Source: Aporrectodea caliginosa
Lineage: Eukaryota; Annelida; Clitellata; Crassiclitellata; Lumbricidae
Length of the DNA stretch: 64,000 bases
Direction: 5' to 3'
Assembly (NCBI GenBank): GCA_020284085.1
Contig: JACEVL010000499.1
Span: forward strand, 291,001 to 355,000
In this document: positions 1 through 10,074 of the stretch, piece after piece
Layout of the letters: each line of letters starts with the position of its first letter
How positions within the stretch are numbered: position 1 is the stretch's first letter
Made by a program: the position numbers and the translations under genes
Notes under the pieces: model-generated
Seen by the model: the letters and a program-made list of their open reading frames with translations, nothing else
Databases searched by the model: none
Told to the model about the DNA's origin: nothing

Positions 1-31
<31 letters not shown>

Positions 32-181
32 CGACGACGACGTTGTTGTTGTTGGTGGTGATGATGATGATGATGTTGTTGTTGTTGGTGGTGGTGATGA
101 TGATGATGATGATGATGATGACGACGACGTTGTTGTTGTTGGTGGTGATGATGATGATGATGTTGTTGTTGGTGGTGGTGG

Positions 182-278
<97 letters not shown>

Positions 279-288
279 AAGGCCCATG
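1..288. repeat. Trinucleotide microsatellite (ATG/ACG/TTG/GTG)
   Basis: Uninterrupted trinucleotide array of ATG runs alternating with ACG, TTG and GTG blocks. It lies in the rhophilin intron upstream of the first visible exon. The open frame through it (poly-Met/Thr/Leu/Val) is a by-product of the repeat, not a gene. Confidence 0.97.
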
Positions 289-453
289 ACTAAAATTTGA
301 CGTTTATAGGATGTACCGTTAGCTGAAAACATTCAATTTAATGTGTCTGTTTATGAGTTTGCTCGCTCTATATCTAAGTAAAGTCGCAGTTATAATAAGA
401 AATATTTAAAAAAAATTAAATTCGTAAATTGCATATGACGACGTTTTCTTCAG

Positions 454-594
454 AGCTGCTTCGAGCAAACGCATCCAGAGCGAGATCGCGGTGGAGCTGA
501 GAGTGGCCAACGCCAACCTTCAAACGATGAGAGACGAACTGACGGACATCATTTCGACCGCTGCCATCACTCCGGACATCCACCAGTCAAAGAG
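454..594 (+). CDS. RHPN: Rhophilin exon a (HR1 domain)
   Basis: First visible exon, entered after two bases of a split codon. It encodes RIQSEIAVELRVANANLQ, the core helix of the rhophilin HR1 domain. Acceptor ttcttcag at 453; the donor gttgta is weak. The upstream exon is outside the window. Confidence 0.9.
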
Positions 595-913
595 GTTGTA
601 CGGATCATTAGTTGAAGTTTAACGACTCGGTGTCTGCTCGTCGCCCTGAGGGTCTAAGTGGGTCCCGATGCCCGATAATGGTGGACAATCAGATGCACTC
701 AGTTTAGCTGTTCTTAGGGTGCTAGGACAGTTCGCGCCGAATTGTCTGGCGTTGAATTTTCCGATCACCGTTCTTATCTATAGTGTAATTCACGTTGAGT
801 CTACGTCAACTTGAACATTTTGAATGATTGATTGATTGATTGGTTGGTTGGTTGATTGATCGATCGATGGATTGATTGATTAATTGATTGATTGATTGAT
901 TGATCCATTGATG

Positions 914-972
<59 letters not shown>

Positions 973-3900
973 CCATTGATGGATTGATTGGTTGATTGAT
1001 TGATTGATCGATCGATCGATTGATTGAATGATTGTTTGTTTGTTTGTTTGTTTGTTAATCGATGTGCCGTCTTGCAACATGTAATTACACTTGGTATCAA
1101 TGAAAGGTGTTTTTAATTGAATTGAATATTCTCTACTGTACTGGTTGGATGCTGACGTAAGATCATGGATCTGATGAATGTGTTTTAGGGTGGCAACGAA
1201 AACCATGTCTCCCATGATTCCATTTGGCCTTAAAGAAACAGACTACATCGATTATCAACTAGAACTAAAGGTTTTGTCTTCACACTTTGTCTTTGAATTG
1301 TTATTGTTATTATCTTTTATACTGCGCACATCTAAGCGCAGCGCTTGCCAATCGTTTTTTACTAGAAAAGCCTTATGATCTGAAAATTTTTGAGGGAACC
1401 CTCGACCTAGAAAAACATAATTATTCTGGTATACTGTTTGTTAACAGTGATCAGGGCATTCATTCATTTATTTACTTATTCATTTATTCATTTATATAAG
1501 TCCACTGAATGGATGAATGAATGAATAAATTATTCATTCATTCATCCATTCAGTGGACTTATATAGCGCTCCTCCAAGATACCAACTCAGAGGTGCTCCC
1601 ATCCCAACTCCTTCGATAAAGAACAGTTTTCAGTTGCTTGTAAAAGGTGTATTCAGAGTCCCTAGCTATATAAGAACACGCAGATCTGAAGGAAGATTAT
1701 TCCACGTGGTCGGCCCAACCACTAAAAGGCACGACGTTACATCTCTGAAGTGCGTGAGATGAAACAAATACAGCCACATTCGTTTGAACTAATACGTTAA
1801 GAAGAAGAAGAGAAGAGCAGTCCCTTAAGCTAGACTTGAGGCAGCCATGGTATGAAGTGTTAGCGACTTTATTTTCTTAGCCTCGGCATATGAGGGCTGG
1901 TCTCTAGCTGACCATCACCGTCTTAACTCCCCACCAACAGTGTACGGTCAGTGTACTCATTTTAGCTGAGTTGGCTGGTGGAACAGAAATCTCGAACCAA
2001 ATTTCTGCCCTGGCGGAGATTTGAACCCCCGACCTCTCGACTGACAGCCCAGCGCGCTAACCACTACGCTATTGAGCACCCACCACCTTCACGTTATGTA
2101 CAGTTTTAATCCATAAAATTAGATTAGAAATTATTTTGAATAAATAAACAGACCGATCAGAATAAATTTGAATGTTGTACTTGTTGCAGGATTTCATATC
2201 TCGTCATTACCACGAAGACTTTGAAACCTATCGCTACGATCTGAACTGCCTGACAGACATGCGCAAGGTATAATGGTCATCGATTTATGTATGCTTGTGT
2301 GTGCAGTGGCGGCACCAGGATTTCAGATTTGGGGGGGCTAAAGCTAAAAAACCTTCCCTTTTGTCCCCTCCTCGTTGTGATTTGCAGTGATTTCCCCCTT
2401 TTTTGGGGGCTGAGCGGCAGTTAGGGAGGGGCTAAGCACCTCCTAGCCCCCTGGCGCCGCCACTGTGTGTGTGCATGTATGCTTGTATGTATGTATGCTT
2501 GTATGTATGTATGCTTGTATGTATGTATGCTTGTATGTATGTATGTATGTATGCTTGTATGTATGTATGTATGCTTGTATGTATGTATGCTTGTATGTAT
2601 GTATGTATGCTTGTATGTATGTATGCTTGTATATATGTATGCTTGTATGTATGTATGCTAGTCTGTGTTATTTATTTGTCCATCCTGGGGCACTGTAGCT
2701 GATTGGTTAGAGCGTTCGCCTTGTAACTCGGAGAGTACGGGTTCGATCCTCGTCGCCTGAGACGGTTTATTTAGACACCTTTAAAACGACACCAACCGAT
2801 GCTATATAAGGATCGGACACGACAAGCGATTAATGAGATGATTTGTTCGCCTTCTAATGCGGAGTATGGCTTCCATCCTCATCCTGTCTTCTTCTTCTTC
2901 TTGTGGTTCTCTGCCTCTTAGGCAGGTTCAAATATCCGACGTCGCCACTTCTCACGTTGTTGGGCCTCTTCTTTCAGTTTCCTGTAGCCGTTTGTCATCA
3001 TCCAATCCACATTAAATTAAACTAAGACCCGGGAAGCTTTTAAACAACTTAAAACAAACTGATTTAAATCAACAAACTGAGAAGAACAACAGAAGAGGCA
3101 AGGGAAAAATGAATAGAGGTTATTCTATTATTATTATTGGCATATCCTTATTAGTTCTTTCATGGCACCATCCTCCAGACTTTTGAGCATCTCTGCTGGT
3201 ATGTTGTCTATTCCCTCTGCTTTGTTGCTTTTCAGTTCCTTTATGGCCGCTCTTAAAACAGCTTTATAAAATAAATTTTTTAAGTTAAAACTAATCTTCC
3301 ATCCTGTCTTAAGACGGTTTATTCAGACACCTTTAAAACGATGTCAACCGATGCTATATAAGGATGTGACACGACAGGCAATTAATAACGACGATACGTC
3401 CTTTGCAGTGTTCGCCTTGTAAAGCGGAGAGTATGGGTTCGATCCTCCTCCCTTGAGATGGTTACTGTGTAGGGACCTTGAGCAAGACCTTCACTCACAA
3501 TTGCTTAGCGCCATCGCTGTTCTGTGTATGGTCTTGTGTGTGGACTTCTGAACATTTAAGAAGGCGGGCAACATCAAAGACAGTTGTATTATTATTATTG
3601 TCATTGTATTATTGTATTGTATTGTATTGTATTTGATCATTTATTGTCGTTGTATTATTGTTATTGTTGTCTTTGTGCAACAGGCGTGTTGTCGGCCGAT
3701 GAGCGGAGAGGAAGGTCTCGAAACCTTATTCACCTACTATAACCAGCTCTACTTCGTCGATCGACGCTTCTTTCCAGCAAATACGAATGGACCGGTTTCG
3801 TTTCACTGGTAGGATTTTATTCTTCTGCATTGCATTGTATACAAAGGCACAAAGGGGTCTTGCCCCAAAATATTTAGCTGATGTATTACTCCGGTCTCTT

Positions 3901-4695
3901 TCAGCCTCCTCCCATCGACCACTACGCTCATCAAACAGACTTGAGCTTCTAGTACCTCATACTAGAACAACTATATGGCTCAGTCCCGGTCCTTTACTCC
4001 AGTTGGTCCCTCTCCTTGGAATGCGCTGTCTCCATCTACTCAATCTCGAATTCTAGCTAGTAACCTCTCTTCCACCTTTGCTTTTCTCAAAACCTTTTTC
4101 TTCTCTTGTGGCCTTGCGCACTGGGAGCGCCTCTCAATGGTTCACCCTATGAGAGGCGCTTTATAAATGTTTGAATACAATACAATACAATACAATCACT
4201 GTACAAGCAAAAGAAGACGCATGGGTGCCATATAGAGTTAACTCCGCCACTGCTCGTACTCTGGCAAGGCCAGTCCCAAGTCTGAATAAAGGAGGAGGGC
4301 GACGTTAATGATCTTTGTTATAACTCAGTTCGTTAAACTGAAACTACTAGTCTATTATTTTGTTTGAGCGTTCTCTTTAGACACCTCTTAAACGTTGCCG
4401 GCCAGTGCTATATAAGAGCTGGACATGATAGCTATTGGTTATCTGCTATAGCGAGCTACGCTTAGTTAAATCCGACTTCTGCAATAACTTGTGATCATCC
4501 GTTCATACTACGACTTGTAATAATACTCTTGCATTGCATTGTATATATTTATTGTTTATTCCTTTAACGACTAACTGTAGACTATTTGTTTCCCAGTCAC
4601 TTTTAGTACATGCTTGTCATTAAAGGGTTCAGGTGCTTTTATATTGGTTGATTGATTGACTGATTGATTGACTGATTGATTGTATTGATTGACTG

Positions 4696-4749
<54 letters not shown>

Positions 4750-4918
4750 CTGTATTGATTGATTGATTAATTGATTGACTGTATTGACTGACTGACTGAC
4801 TGACTGATTGATTGACTGTATTGATTGATTGATTGATTGATTGAAGGATTGATTGATTGATTGACTGTATTGACTGACTGACTGACTGATTGATTGATTG
4901 ACTGTATTGATTGGTTGG

Positions 4919-4960
<42 letters not shown>

Positions 4961-7900
4961 TATATGGTCTATATGTGTGTGGCTAAGTGTACATGTATGT
5001 ATGAATCACAACTAGTGAGTATGTATTATTGTGTTATTATTGTATGTATGCATGTATGTGCATGTATGTATGAAGTATTTGTATGCTTCTAACTGGGTTT
5101 GTTTCGTTTGTAGGTATGATTCGTTCACAGGGCTACCATACGTTCAGAAGACCGTTGGCTTTGAGAAGGGCTGCATTTTATTTAACATCGGGGTCCTCTA
5201 CGCTCAAAAGGCATCCAAATTAGTGAGTAGTAAATCAGTGAGTAATTAGAATTAAAATTTTTATCCATTTATTAGGTGACTGACTGAATGGCAAGCTCAC
5301 TTACTAACGTACCTGCAGGGTTGGCTGGCTGACTGGCTCTTTGAATGGCTCACTGACTGGTTGATTGATTGGCTGGTTAGTTGGCTGGCTCACTGACTGA
5401 ATGACTGATTGGCTGGTTAGTTGGCTGAGGGCTGACTGATTGACTGAATTGCTAGTTGGATGGCGGACAGACTGACTGGTTAACTGACTGATTGACTGTC
5501 TTAATGGATGGCTGGCCGACTGAATTGTCATTTCTTCAATGCTCTGAATAGGAAACAGCAATTATCCGCACATTTCCTCAAGACTGTTCTCTTCCGCCTG
5601 GCCTGGATCGGGGCGCCTCTGAGATAAGATCTTGAAGGGGCGCTATGTAAAGTCCGACTGACTGACTGACTGTCACTGATTGACTGACTGACTGATTTCC
5701 CTGATTGATTTCCCTGACTGACTGACTTGACTGACTGACTGACTGACAGACTGACCGACTGACCGACCGACTGATTTCCCTGATTGATTTCCCTGATTGA
5801 TTTCCCTGATTGATTTCCCTGATTGATTTCCCTGATTGATTTCCCTGATTGATTTCCCTGGCTGATTGACTGACTGACTGATTTATTCAATGATTGATTT
5901 ATTCAATGATTGATTGATTTTTTGATTGATTGATTGATTTCCACTCCTGTCATATCGCAGAAATTGAAAGACACATCCGATCTAACCGAGGCGATAGAAG
6001 ACTTCCAGCGTGCAGCCGGCACCTTCCAGTATCTCGGCGACAACTTCCTCCACGCTCCGAGCATCGATATGCAGACCGCCTCGATAACCCTGCTCATTGA
6101 GCTCGCGCTCGCTCAGGCCTTTGAGTGTCGACTCGAACAGCAGGTGGTTGGTGATGACAGCATCCCCAGTGACGTACTGTGTCACGTGGACATGGCACAA
6201 GAGGCCGCTACGGTAAGAAGAACAACTTGTTAGACTATTTGCGAGCAGTGATTGCTATGCAGTCATTCTGTTGCATTGTGTTCAGTGCTAATGTATGAGT
6301 TAAGTTTTATTTTATTTTGTTCCTTATATTCATATTTAATTATTGCACTTAAAAGTGCAAGGTTAGTAAAATTTAATCTTTGTAATGACAATAGTAATCT
6401 GAATCTTAAGAATAATAGTATTATAATAGTAAAGATAATAATAGTAATCTTGGTGATGGTGGTGGTGGAGGTGATGTTGGTGGTGGTGGTGGTGGTGGTT
6501 GTGGTGGCGGTGGTGATGTTGGTGGTTGTGGTGGTGACATATTGGCACCTTACAGTGACATATTGACACTTTTTGATGGCATATTGGCACCACATTATGA
6601 TGACTTGAGTTTTATTTCCCTCCACCAGGTTGCCTCAATGTATTCCAAAGCGTTGTCGATGATGTCCAGCAGTGTCCTTCGTGACTTCCTCCCTCCTCTC
6701 TGGTTGCCCATGGCAACCTGCAAGCAACGCTACCACAAGGCCCTCGGTCACTACCACGTTGCCATGGCACTGACGATCGCCACGGCAACCGATGCGCTCC
6801 ACTGCACCGGAGCGCTCGTTCGAGGGGATGGTCGCCAGGTGGATGCGGACAGCCCTGACCAGATGGTAGAGGATGAGGAAGGACGCAAATCCCTTGGTAT
6901 GTCTCTGCTACCACTCTTGGTATGGTATTACCACTTGATTTGTTATGGTATTACCACTTGATATTTTGGTGTGATATTACAACTTGATTTTGGTATGGTA
7001 TTGCCGCTTGATTTTGATGTGGTATTACCACTTGAATTTTTATGGTATTGCCACCTGATTTTCGTGTGGTATTACCACTTGATTCTGGTATGGTATTACC
7101 ACTTGATTTTGGTGTGGTATTACCACTTGATTTTGGTATTGTATTGCCACTGTATGTAAATCATTGCCTTTATCTTAATGTTTGCCTTTACCTTAGTTTT
7201 TATCGTCATGGTTACCTTTACCGTGGTGTTTCTTGTAGCGAAAGCTCATCTACGTCAGTCGATCCTCGCCTATGAAGAGGCTCTGAGGATCGTCGCCAAG
7301 CAACACAAGTTTACCACATTCCATCCGACTCTGAAAACTGGGCACGATCGGTAAGATGCTCTGTGATAGTGCTAAGTAAATCTCTATTCACATTTAGAAG
7401 ACTAGTCCCTTAAGCTATCCTTTAGAAGCAGCCATGGGTATGAAGTGTTAGCAACTTCATTTTCGCCATATGGGGTGGGTGGCCAGTCCTCTCCCTCACC
7501 GTCTCATCTTCCCACCGTAAAGTGTGCAGTCAGTGTACTCATTGTAGTTGAGCCTGTAAAAACATTCTGCCCTGGTGGGGATTTGAATGTCCGACCTCTT
7601 GATTGACAGTCCAGCATGCTAACCAGTAGGCTATTGCGCATACCATTATCTAGTTGCTTTTAGTTAGATATAAATTCTGAAATAAATGAGCTGACGATTG
7701 TTACGTCTTTTTTAACAGGTCACTCGTCAAGTTCTCTGTGGTCGAAGAGGAAGATGACTTCTCGGAAATTCTGACCGCTCCAGAAATAATACGTCAGTGT
7801 CTTCTCTGTATTTGTAATTGAAATTGCGGGAGAGACATGTTAATCAGAATGGAGAGATACAGGGAGAGATATTAAGCAGAACGGACAGATACAGGGAGAG

Positions 7901-8566
7901 ATATTAAGCAGAATGGACAGATACAGGGAGAGATATTAGGCAGAACGGACAGATACAGAGAATCATACTTAGATGAATAATGACAAGACTAATGAATAAG
8001 TACTGATTTTAAGTATTGTGGCTAGCCGGAGCCTATTGTTTACTAGAGCTGATTGTTTACTAGAGCCTATTGTTCACTATAACCTTTTTACTAGAACCTC
8101 TTGTTTATCCAACCCTGATGAATTGTGCCTTATAAACAACTTAAGCTTATTGTCACCCATTGTTTACTGTCAAAAACTGTGCTACATAACCTTTGGTTAC
8201 ACTATACGTACTACATTACAAAATATAGCCCTACATTACAATTGTGATATGTGGCATGTCTGTTTCAGCCAAGACGAGGGTTCACTTGTATCCAATCCTT
8301 CCAGACTTTTCGCGCTATAAAGTGGAGGACCTGTTTCATCGGCTGGTAGGTCCATAGTGCTGTGTCTCTTTGGGGAGCTTTTATGGCACTGGTGTCTAAT
8401 GAATGCTGTCTGGTGTCAGAAGAATTTGATTGTATTACCTCTGAGCACCAAGGATTTTGAGTTCAAGAGTGTAATTTCCAATTTGCTGAATGGTAATAAC
8501 AGCAATAATAACTATAATTATAATAATAACGGTAATATTATTATTTTAATATTTTGAGTTTGTAGA

Positions 8567-8602
<36 letters not shown>

Positions 8603-10074
8603 GTAATATTATTATTGTGTTGAGCTTGTTTAGCATTAAACAAACAGGACTGTGTGAAAAGTTTGATTGCTTCAAATGAAAATATTGGTCAGTCATAATC
8701 GGTTTCTAATTAGTGATGGATTTCCTGTATTTCCATTCTGAAGGGCTGCATTGCGATATTTTCCGCTCGACATCTGTGGACAGTGCCACGCAAGGTGACC
8801 TTGAGCAAGCAAGACGGCGAGGAATTTGGCTTCAGCATTCGCGGCGACTCACCTGTGATCGTGGCCACGGTTGACGAAGGCTCACTGGCTCAGGTATTCA
8901 ATCTAATCTAATTCGATGACCTCGATAGCGCCTAAGTAATATTGTCCAAGACTTAAGTCAATGGACGAATTGATAACTCTAGCTCGGCTCTAATCGGTGT
9001 TACTTGTAACCAGTTGCATTCATGACAGCTGGATTTATTGAATTAAACGAATATTGATTGATTGATTAATGGGTCGATTAGAGTGAAATCGTAATCAGAA
9101 ATCATAAGCCATTATTATTATTATTATAACCATTTAATGCACACAAGGTCAATTGCGAATTGAAGGCGCGGTTAGTCAGTCGCTGTTAGATATATAAATT
9201 CTTCAAAGCCATTGAGAAATAGTGAGTTTGAGGTGTTTCTTAAAGGAAGAGAAAGGGGTTCGAACTTTGAACAAACATTGGTAGTCAGTTCCAGTCCTTA
9301 GGGGCAGCGAAATGGAATGCACGAGAGCCCATGACAGTGCGACATCAATGCTCAACCAAAAGACCCATACCTCAAATGATGAGGTCAAAATCCAAAAGAT
9401 TAGAGAAACAAGCTTCTGGCACTGATTTGTATGCAAGTTGCTAAATTTGCAGGATTGCTGAATGAATGAAATTTTTCTGTTGTTAGAAATTTGGAATGCT
9501 CGTCGGCGACTTCATCGTTGCCGTCAGCGAAGTCGACATCAAGTGGACGAAACACGACAAAGTGGTGTCGATGATCAAGTCGTGTGGCGACCTCGCCATC
9601 CTTCACCTCGTGACCCCAATTGATCAGAACTACATCGATCCGACGAGGCCACCACCCGTCTGTGGCACACCCCAAATGACGTTCGAGAGCCCGATGCAGG
9701 AACCGACACAAGAACCCGCTAAGGAATCGACACCGGATCGACCGGAAAAGTCGAAGGCGAGGCCGAGCTCCGCCTCGTGGAAGCTACGAGCACGCAACAG
9801 CCGATCGAAGGCGGACAAGGACAGTACCACAAAGGATGGTGGCAAGGACAGGGGCAGTAGCAAGGACAAGGGGAGTAGCAAGGATAAGAACAGTACCAAG
9901 GACAAGGGCAGTAGCAAGGACAAGGACAAGGGCAGTACCAAGGACAGTAGCAAGGACAAGGACAAGGGCAGTACCAAGGATAAGGACAGTAGCAAGGACA
10001 AGGGCAGTACCAAGGACAAGGGCAGTACCAAGGACAAGGACAGTAGCCGACGATCTCCGTTTTCCAGTCGATGA
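454..10074 (+). CDS. RHPN: Rhophilin (Rho GTPase-binding protein; HR1-BRO1-PDZ), 5' partial, 12 exons
   Basis: Rhophilins are cytoplasmic scaffolds that bind GTP-loaded Rho through an N-terminal HR1 domain and carry BRO1 and PDZ domains. Exons: 454-594, 1189-1270, 2190-2267, 3684-3808, 5114-5222, 5961-6212, 6629-6896, 7239-7350, 7719-7792, 8269-8345, 8744-8893, 9487-10074. Every junction is GT-AG and phases agree. The visible protein is about 685 residues: HR1 remainder 1-48, a linker with MSPMIPFGLKET, BRO1 about 75-440, PDZ about 454-534 (loop EFGFSIRGDSPV), then a low-complexity tail. HR1 opens mid-domain, so the start codon and perhaps 40-60 residues are outside the window. Seen: exon sequence and domain order. 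Known: family architecture. Inferred: Rho binding. The tail is longer and more repetitive than I recall for vertebrate rhophilins. RHPN1 versus RHPN2 assignment is not meaningful in an invertebrate. Confidence 0.95.
821..1057. repeat. (ATTG)n tetranucleotide array
   Basis: Imperfect ATTG/TTGA tetranucleotide array with GGTT, CGAT and TTTG variants, in the intron after rhophilin exon a. Minus-strand open frames rich in Ser-Ile-Asn-Gln are repeat artefacts. Confidence 0.97.
1189..1270 (+). CDS. RHPN: Rhophilin exon b (HR1-BRO1 linker)
   Basis: Completes a split Arg codon and encodes MSPMIPFGLKETDYIDYQL, the conserved linker and start of BRO1. Acceptor tgttttag, donor gttttg (poor consensus), phase 0 at the end. 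Confidence 0.92.
1493..1565. repeat. Perfect 35-bp palindrome with 3-nt loop
   Basis: The arms 1493-1527 and 1531-1565 are exact reverse complements separated by aat. The right arm runs directly into the SINE-like repeat at 1556-1765, so this is an inverted duplication of that repeat's end. Confidence 0.95.
1556..1765 (-). mobile_element. SINE-like repeat with ggcgctatata end (family F)
   Basis: Begins with tatagcgctcctccaagat and continues with a body resembling the copy at 41805-42200. Other related fragments are at 5580-5650, 24195-24300 and 52400-52470. Orientation is inferred from the (ATTG/ATTC)-type tail next to the tatagcgc end. Confidence 0.6.
1812..2092 (-). mobile_element. tRNA-derived SINE (family D), minus strand
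   Basis: On the minus strand the 5' part reads as a tRNA-like head with A-box-like tagcgtagtggttagcgcg and B-box ggggttcaaatctcc, followed by a body ending near cttaagggactgc. A close paralogue is at 7395-7645, with partial copies at 40205-40300, 44125-44275 and 62760-62880. Confidence 0.75.
2190..2267 (+). CDS. RHPN: Rhophilin exon c (BRO1 start)
   Basis: 26 codons in phase 0: DFISRHYHEDFETYRYDLN followed by CLTDMRK. Corresponds to the start of the BRO1 domain. Acceptor ttgttgcag, donor gtataa. Confidence 0.92.
2304..2465. mobile_element. hAT-type MITE, copy 1 (162 bp)
   Basis: Terminal inverted repeats cagtggcggcaccag and ctggcgccgccactg, flanked by TGTGTGTG on both sides (8 bp). The duplication is not informative alone because it sits in a TG run. 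Two longer relatives at 11209-11694 and 55827-56152 have unambiguous 8-bp duplications. Confidence 0.85.
2466..2660. repeat. (TATG)n tetranucleotide array
   Basis: TATG units broken at intervals by CTTG. Plus-strand open frames (Met-Tyr-Val-Cys) here are artefacts of the repeat. Confidence 0.97.
2685..2837 (+). mobile_element. tRNA-derived SINE, body type B
   Basis: Head with ttggttagagcgttcgcctt and B-box gggttcgatcctc, then body type B: tttagacacctttaaaacg through tgctatataaggat and gacacgacaagc. The same head joins a different body elsewhere (type A, for example 32040-32220). Confidence 0.8.
2885..3265 (-). mobile_element. Internally deleted LINE remnant (reverse transcriptase start plus C-terminus)
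   Basis: On the minus strand, 3265-3140 encodes the reverse transcriptase opening motif (AIKELKSNKAEGIDNIPAEM). About 130 bp later, 3005-2920 encodes a typical LINE C-terminus (KLKEEAQQREKWRRR) with a stop and a GAAGAA-rich tail. The catalytic palm between them is absent, so the element lost its middle. Confidence 0.75.
3300..3395 (+). mobile_element. SINE body type B fragment
   Basis: Body B only (agacacctttaaaacg, tgctatataaggat, gacacgacaggc) without its tRNA head. Immediately followed by another SINE copy. Confidence 0.75.
3405..3600 (+). mobile_element. tRNA-derived SINE, body type A variant
   Basis: Head ttcgccttgtaaagcggag with gggttcgatcctcctc, then body A (tgtgtagggaccttgagcaa). 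It has the variant 3' part shared with 29691-29908 and 52138-52352, ending in a TTGTATTATT tail. Confidence 0.75.
3684..3808 (+). CDS. RHPN: Rhophilin exon d (BRO1)
   Basis: Encodes LETLFTYYNQLYFVDRRFF in BRO1 and ends inside the Trp codon (CAC TG|gtagga). Acceptor gcaacag at 3683. Confidence 0.95.
3810..4195 (+). mobile_element. LINE 3' end (C-terminal ORF2 remnant plus hairpin tail)
   Basis: Frame-shifted remnant of a non-LTR C-terminus (RGLAPKYLADVL, then RSFTPVGPSPWNALSP), starting almost at the exon d donor. Ends with complementary blocks gagcgcctctc and gagaggcgctt before an (ATACA)n tail. A second copy of this tail is at 12930-13035. Confidence 0.8.
4375..4430 (+). mobile_element. SINE body type B fragment (diverged)
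   Basis: Short diverged body B (tttagacacctcttaaacg, tgctatataagagctggac). The stretch just upstream (4230-4350) is shared with 63605-63690. Confidence 0.55.
4480..4525 (-). repeat. Fragment of dispersed repeat G
   Basis: Reverse-strand fragment (acttgtgatcatccgttcat) matching the repeat seen at 45740-46000 and 63315-63560. Confidence 0.45.
4563..4631. mobile_element. Degenerate TTAA-type MITE
   Basis: Starts ctttaacgact and ends ttttagtacatgcttgtcattaaaggg, closely matching the right part of the intact short element at 27567-27629. The left end is decayed. Confidence 0.5.
4645..4963. repeat. (ATTG)n array with ACTG/TGTA variants
   Basis: Tetranucleotide array about 320 bp long with internal ACTG blocks and recurring actgtattg interruptions. 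Confidence 0.97.
5114..5222 (+). CDS. RHPN: Rhophilin exon e (BRO1)
   Basis: Completes the split Trp and encodes YDSFTGLPYVQKT and EKGCILFNIGVLYAQ, matching the strongly conserved BRO1 core. Donor gtgagt is canonical. Ends in phase 0. Confidence 0.95.
5265..5520. repeat. Degenerate CTGACTGG tetranucleotide repeat
   Basis: Irregular mixture of ctga, ctgg and attg units; an old tetranucleotide array. No coding signal. Confidence 0.85.
5580..5650 (+). mobile_element. SINE family F fragment
   Basis: Contains gggcgcctctgagataagat then cttgaaggggcgctatgta, the end typical of family F, and runs into a (CTGA)n array. Confidence 0.55.
5653..5940. repeat. Minisatellite tgatttccctgat plus CTGA array
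   Basis: Tandem 13-bp units gattgatttccct between CTGA tetranucleotide blocks, ending about 20 bp before the next rhophilin acceptor. Confidence 0.95.
5961..6212 (+). CDS. RHPN: Rhophilin exon f (BRO1)
   Basis: 84 codons, phase 0 at both ends. Includes AIEDFQRAAGTFQYL and LLIELALAQAFEC. Acceptor tatcgcag, donor gtaaga. Confidence 0.95.
6446..6538. repeat. GGT-rich microsatellite
   Basis: ggt/gtt array, followed by two copies of a short unit containing gacatattggcac just upstream of rhophilin exon g. Confidence 0.9.
6629..6896 (+). CDS. RHPN: Rhophilin exon g (BRO1)
   Basis: Encodes VASMYSKALSMMSSS and CKQRYHKALGHYHVAMAL, the later BRO1 helices, and an acidic stretch. Ends one base into a codon (CTT G|gtatgt). 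The donor sequence cttggtatg recurs in the repeat that follows. Confidence 0.94.
6897..7156. repeat. Minisatellite starting at the exon g donor
   Basis: About ten imperfect 24-27-bp units of ggtattaccacttgatttt. The first units copy the exon g donor (cttggtatg), so the array begins at the splice site. Confidence 0.92.
7239..7350 (+). CDS. RHPN: Rhophilin exon h (BRO1 end)
   Basis: Encodes HLRQSILAYEEALRIVAKQ; ends two bases into an Arg codon. Acceptor ttcttgtag, donor gtaaga. Confidence 0.94.
7395..7645 (-). mobile_element. tRNA-derived SINE (family D), minus strand
   Basis: Paralogue of 1812-2092: minus-strand tRNA-like head with B-box-like cattcaaatccc region, and a body ending aagggactagtc. 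Confidence 0.75.
7719..7792 (+). CDS. RHPN: Rhophilin exon i
   Basis: Encodes SLVKFSVVEEEDDFSEILT. Acceptor ttttttaacag, donor gtcagt, leaving one base of the next codon. Confidence 0.9.
7835..7965. repeat. 37-bp minisatellite
   Basis: Three to four imperfect copies of a unit containing cagatacagggagagatatt. Confidence 0.9.
8269..8345 (+). CDS. RHPN: Rhophilin exon j
   Basis: Encodes PKTRVHLYPILPDFSRYKV and VEDLFHRL between BRO1 and PDZ. Acceptor tgtttcag, donor gtaggt. Confidence 0.9.
8744..8893 (+). CDS. RHPN: Rhophilin exon k (PDZ first half)
   Basis: 50 codons. Contains the PDZ carboxylate-binding loop EFGFSIRGDSPV and the following strands to DEGSLAQ. Acceptor tctgaag, donor gtattc. 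Confidence 0.94.
9120..9330. repeat. Dispersed repeat shared with 32635-32830
   Basis: Both stretches contain gtgagttt..ggtgtttctt-like and aaacattggta blocks in the same order. Diverged interspersed repeat of unknown class. Confidence 0.5.
9487..10074 (+). CDS. RHPN: Rhophilin terminal exon (PDZ second half and Lys/Ser/Asp tail)
   Basis: Begins KFGMLVGDFIVAVSEVDIKW (rest of PDZ), then a Pro/Glu-rich linker, then about 80 residues of repeating SSKDKG/STKDKG units ending RRSPFSSR and TGA at 10072-10074. The tail is encoded by a tandem array of about 18 bp (aaggacaagggcagtagc). Confidence 0.95.
   Translation, partial: KFGMLVGDFIVAVSEVDIKWTKHDKVVSMIKSCGDLAILHLVTPIDQNYIDPTRPPPVCGTPQMTFESPMQEPTQEPAKESTPDRPEKSKARPSSASWKLRARNSRSKADKDSTTKDGGKDRGSSKDKGSSKDKNSTKDKGSSKDKDKGSTKDSSKDKDKGSTKDKDSSKDKGSTKDKGSTKDKDSSRRSPFSSR
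9820..10048 (+). repeat. Coding minisatellite (aaggacaagggcagtagc)
   Basis: Tandem 12- and 18-bp units in frame with rhophilin, giving highly charged KDKGSS/KDKGST repeats. All units are multiples of three, so array length can change without a frameshift. Confidence 0.93.

Noticed and set aside
1..300. 99-codon open frame at the window start
   Set aside because: Pure trinucleotide microsatellite translation; no gene signal.
801..1215. Minus-strand Ser-Ile-Asn-Gln-rich frames
   Set aside because: Translation of the ATTG tetranucleotide array.
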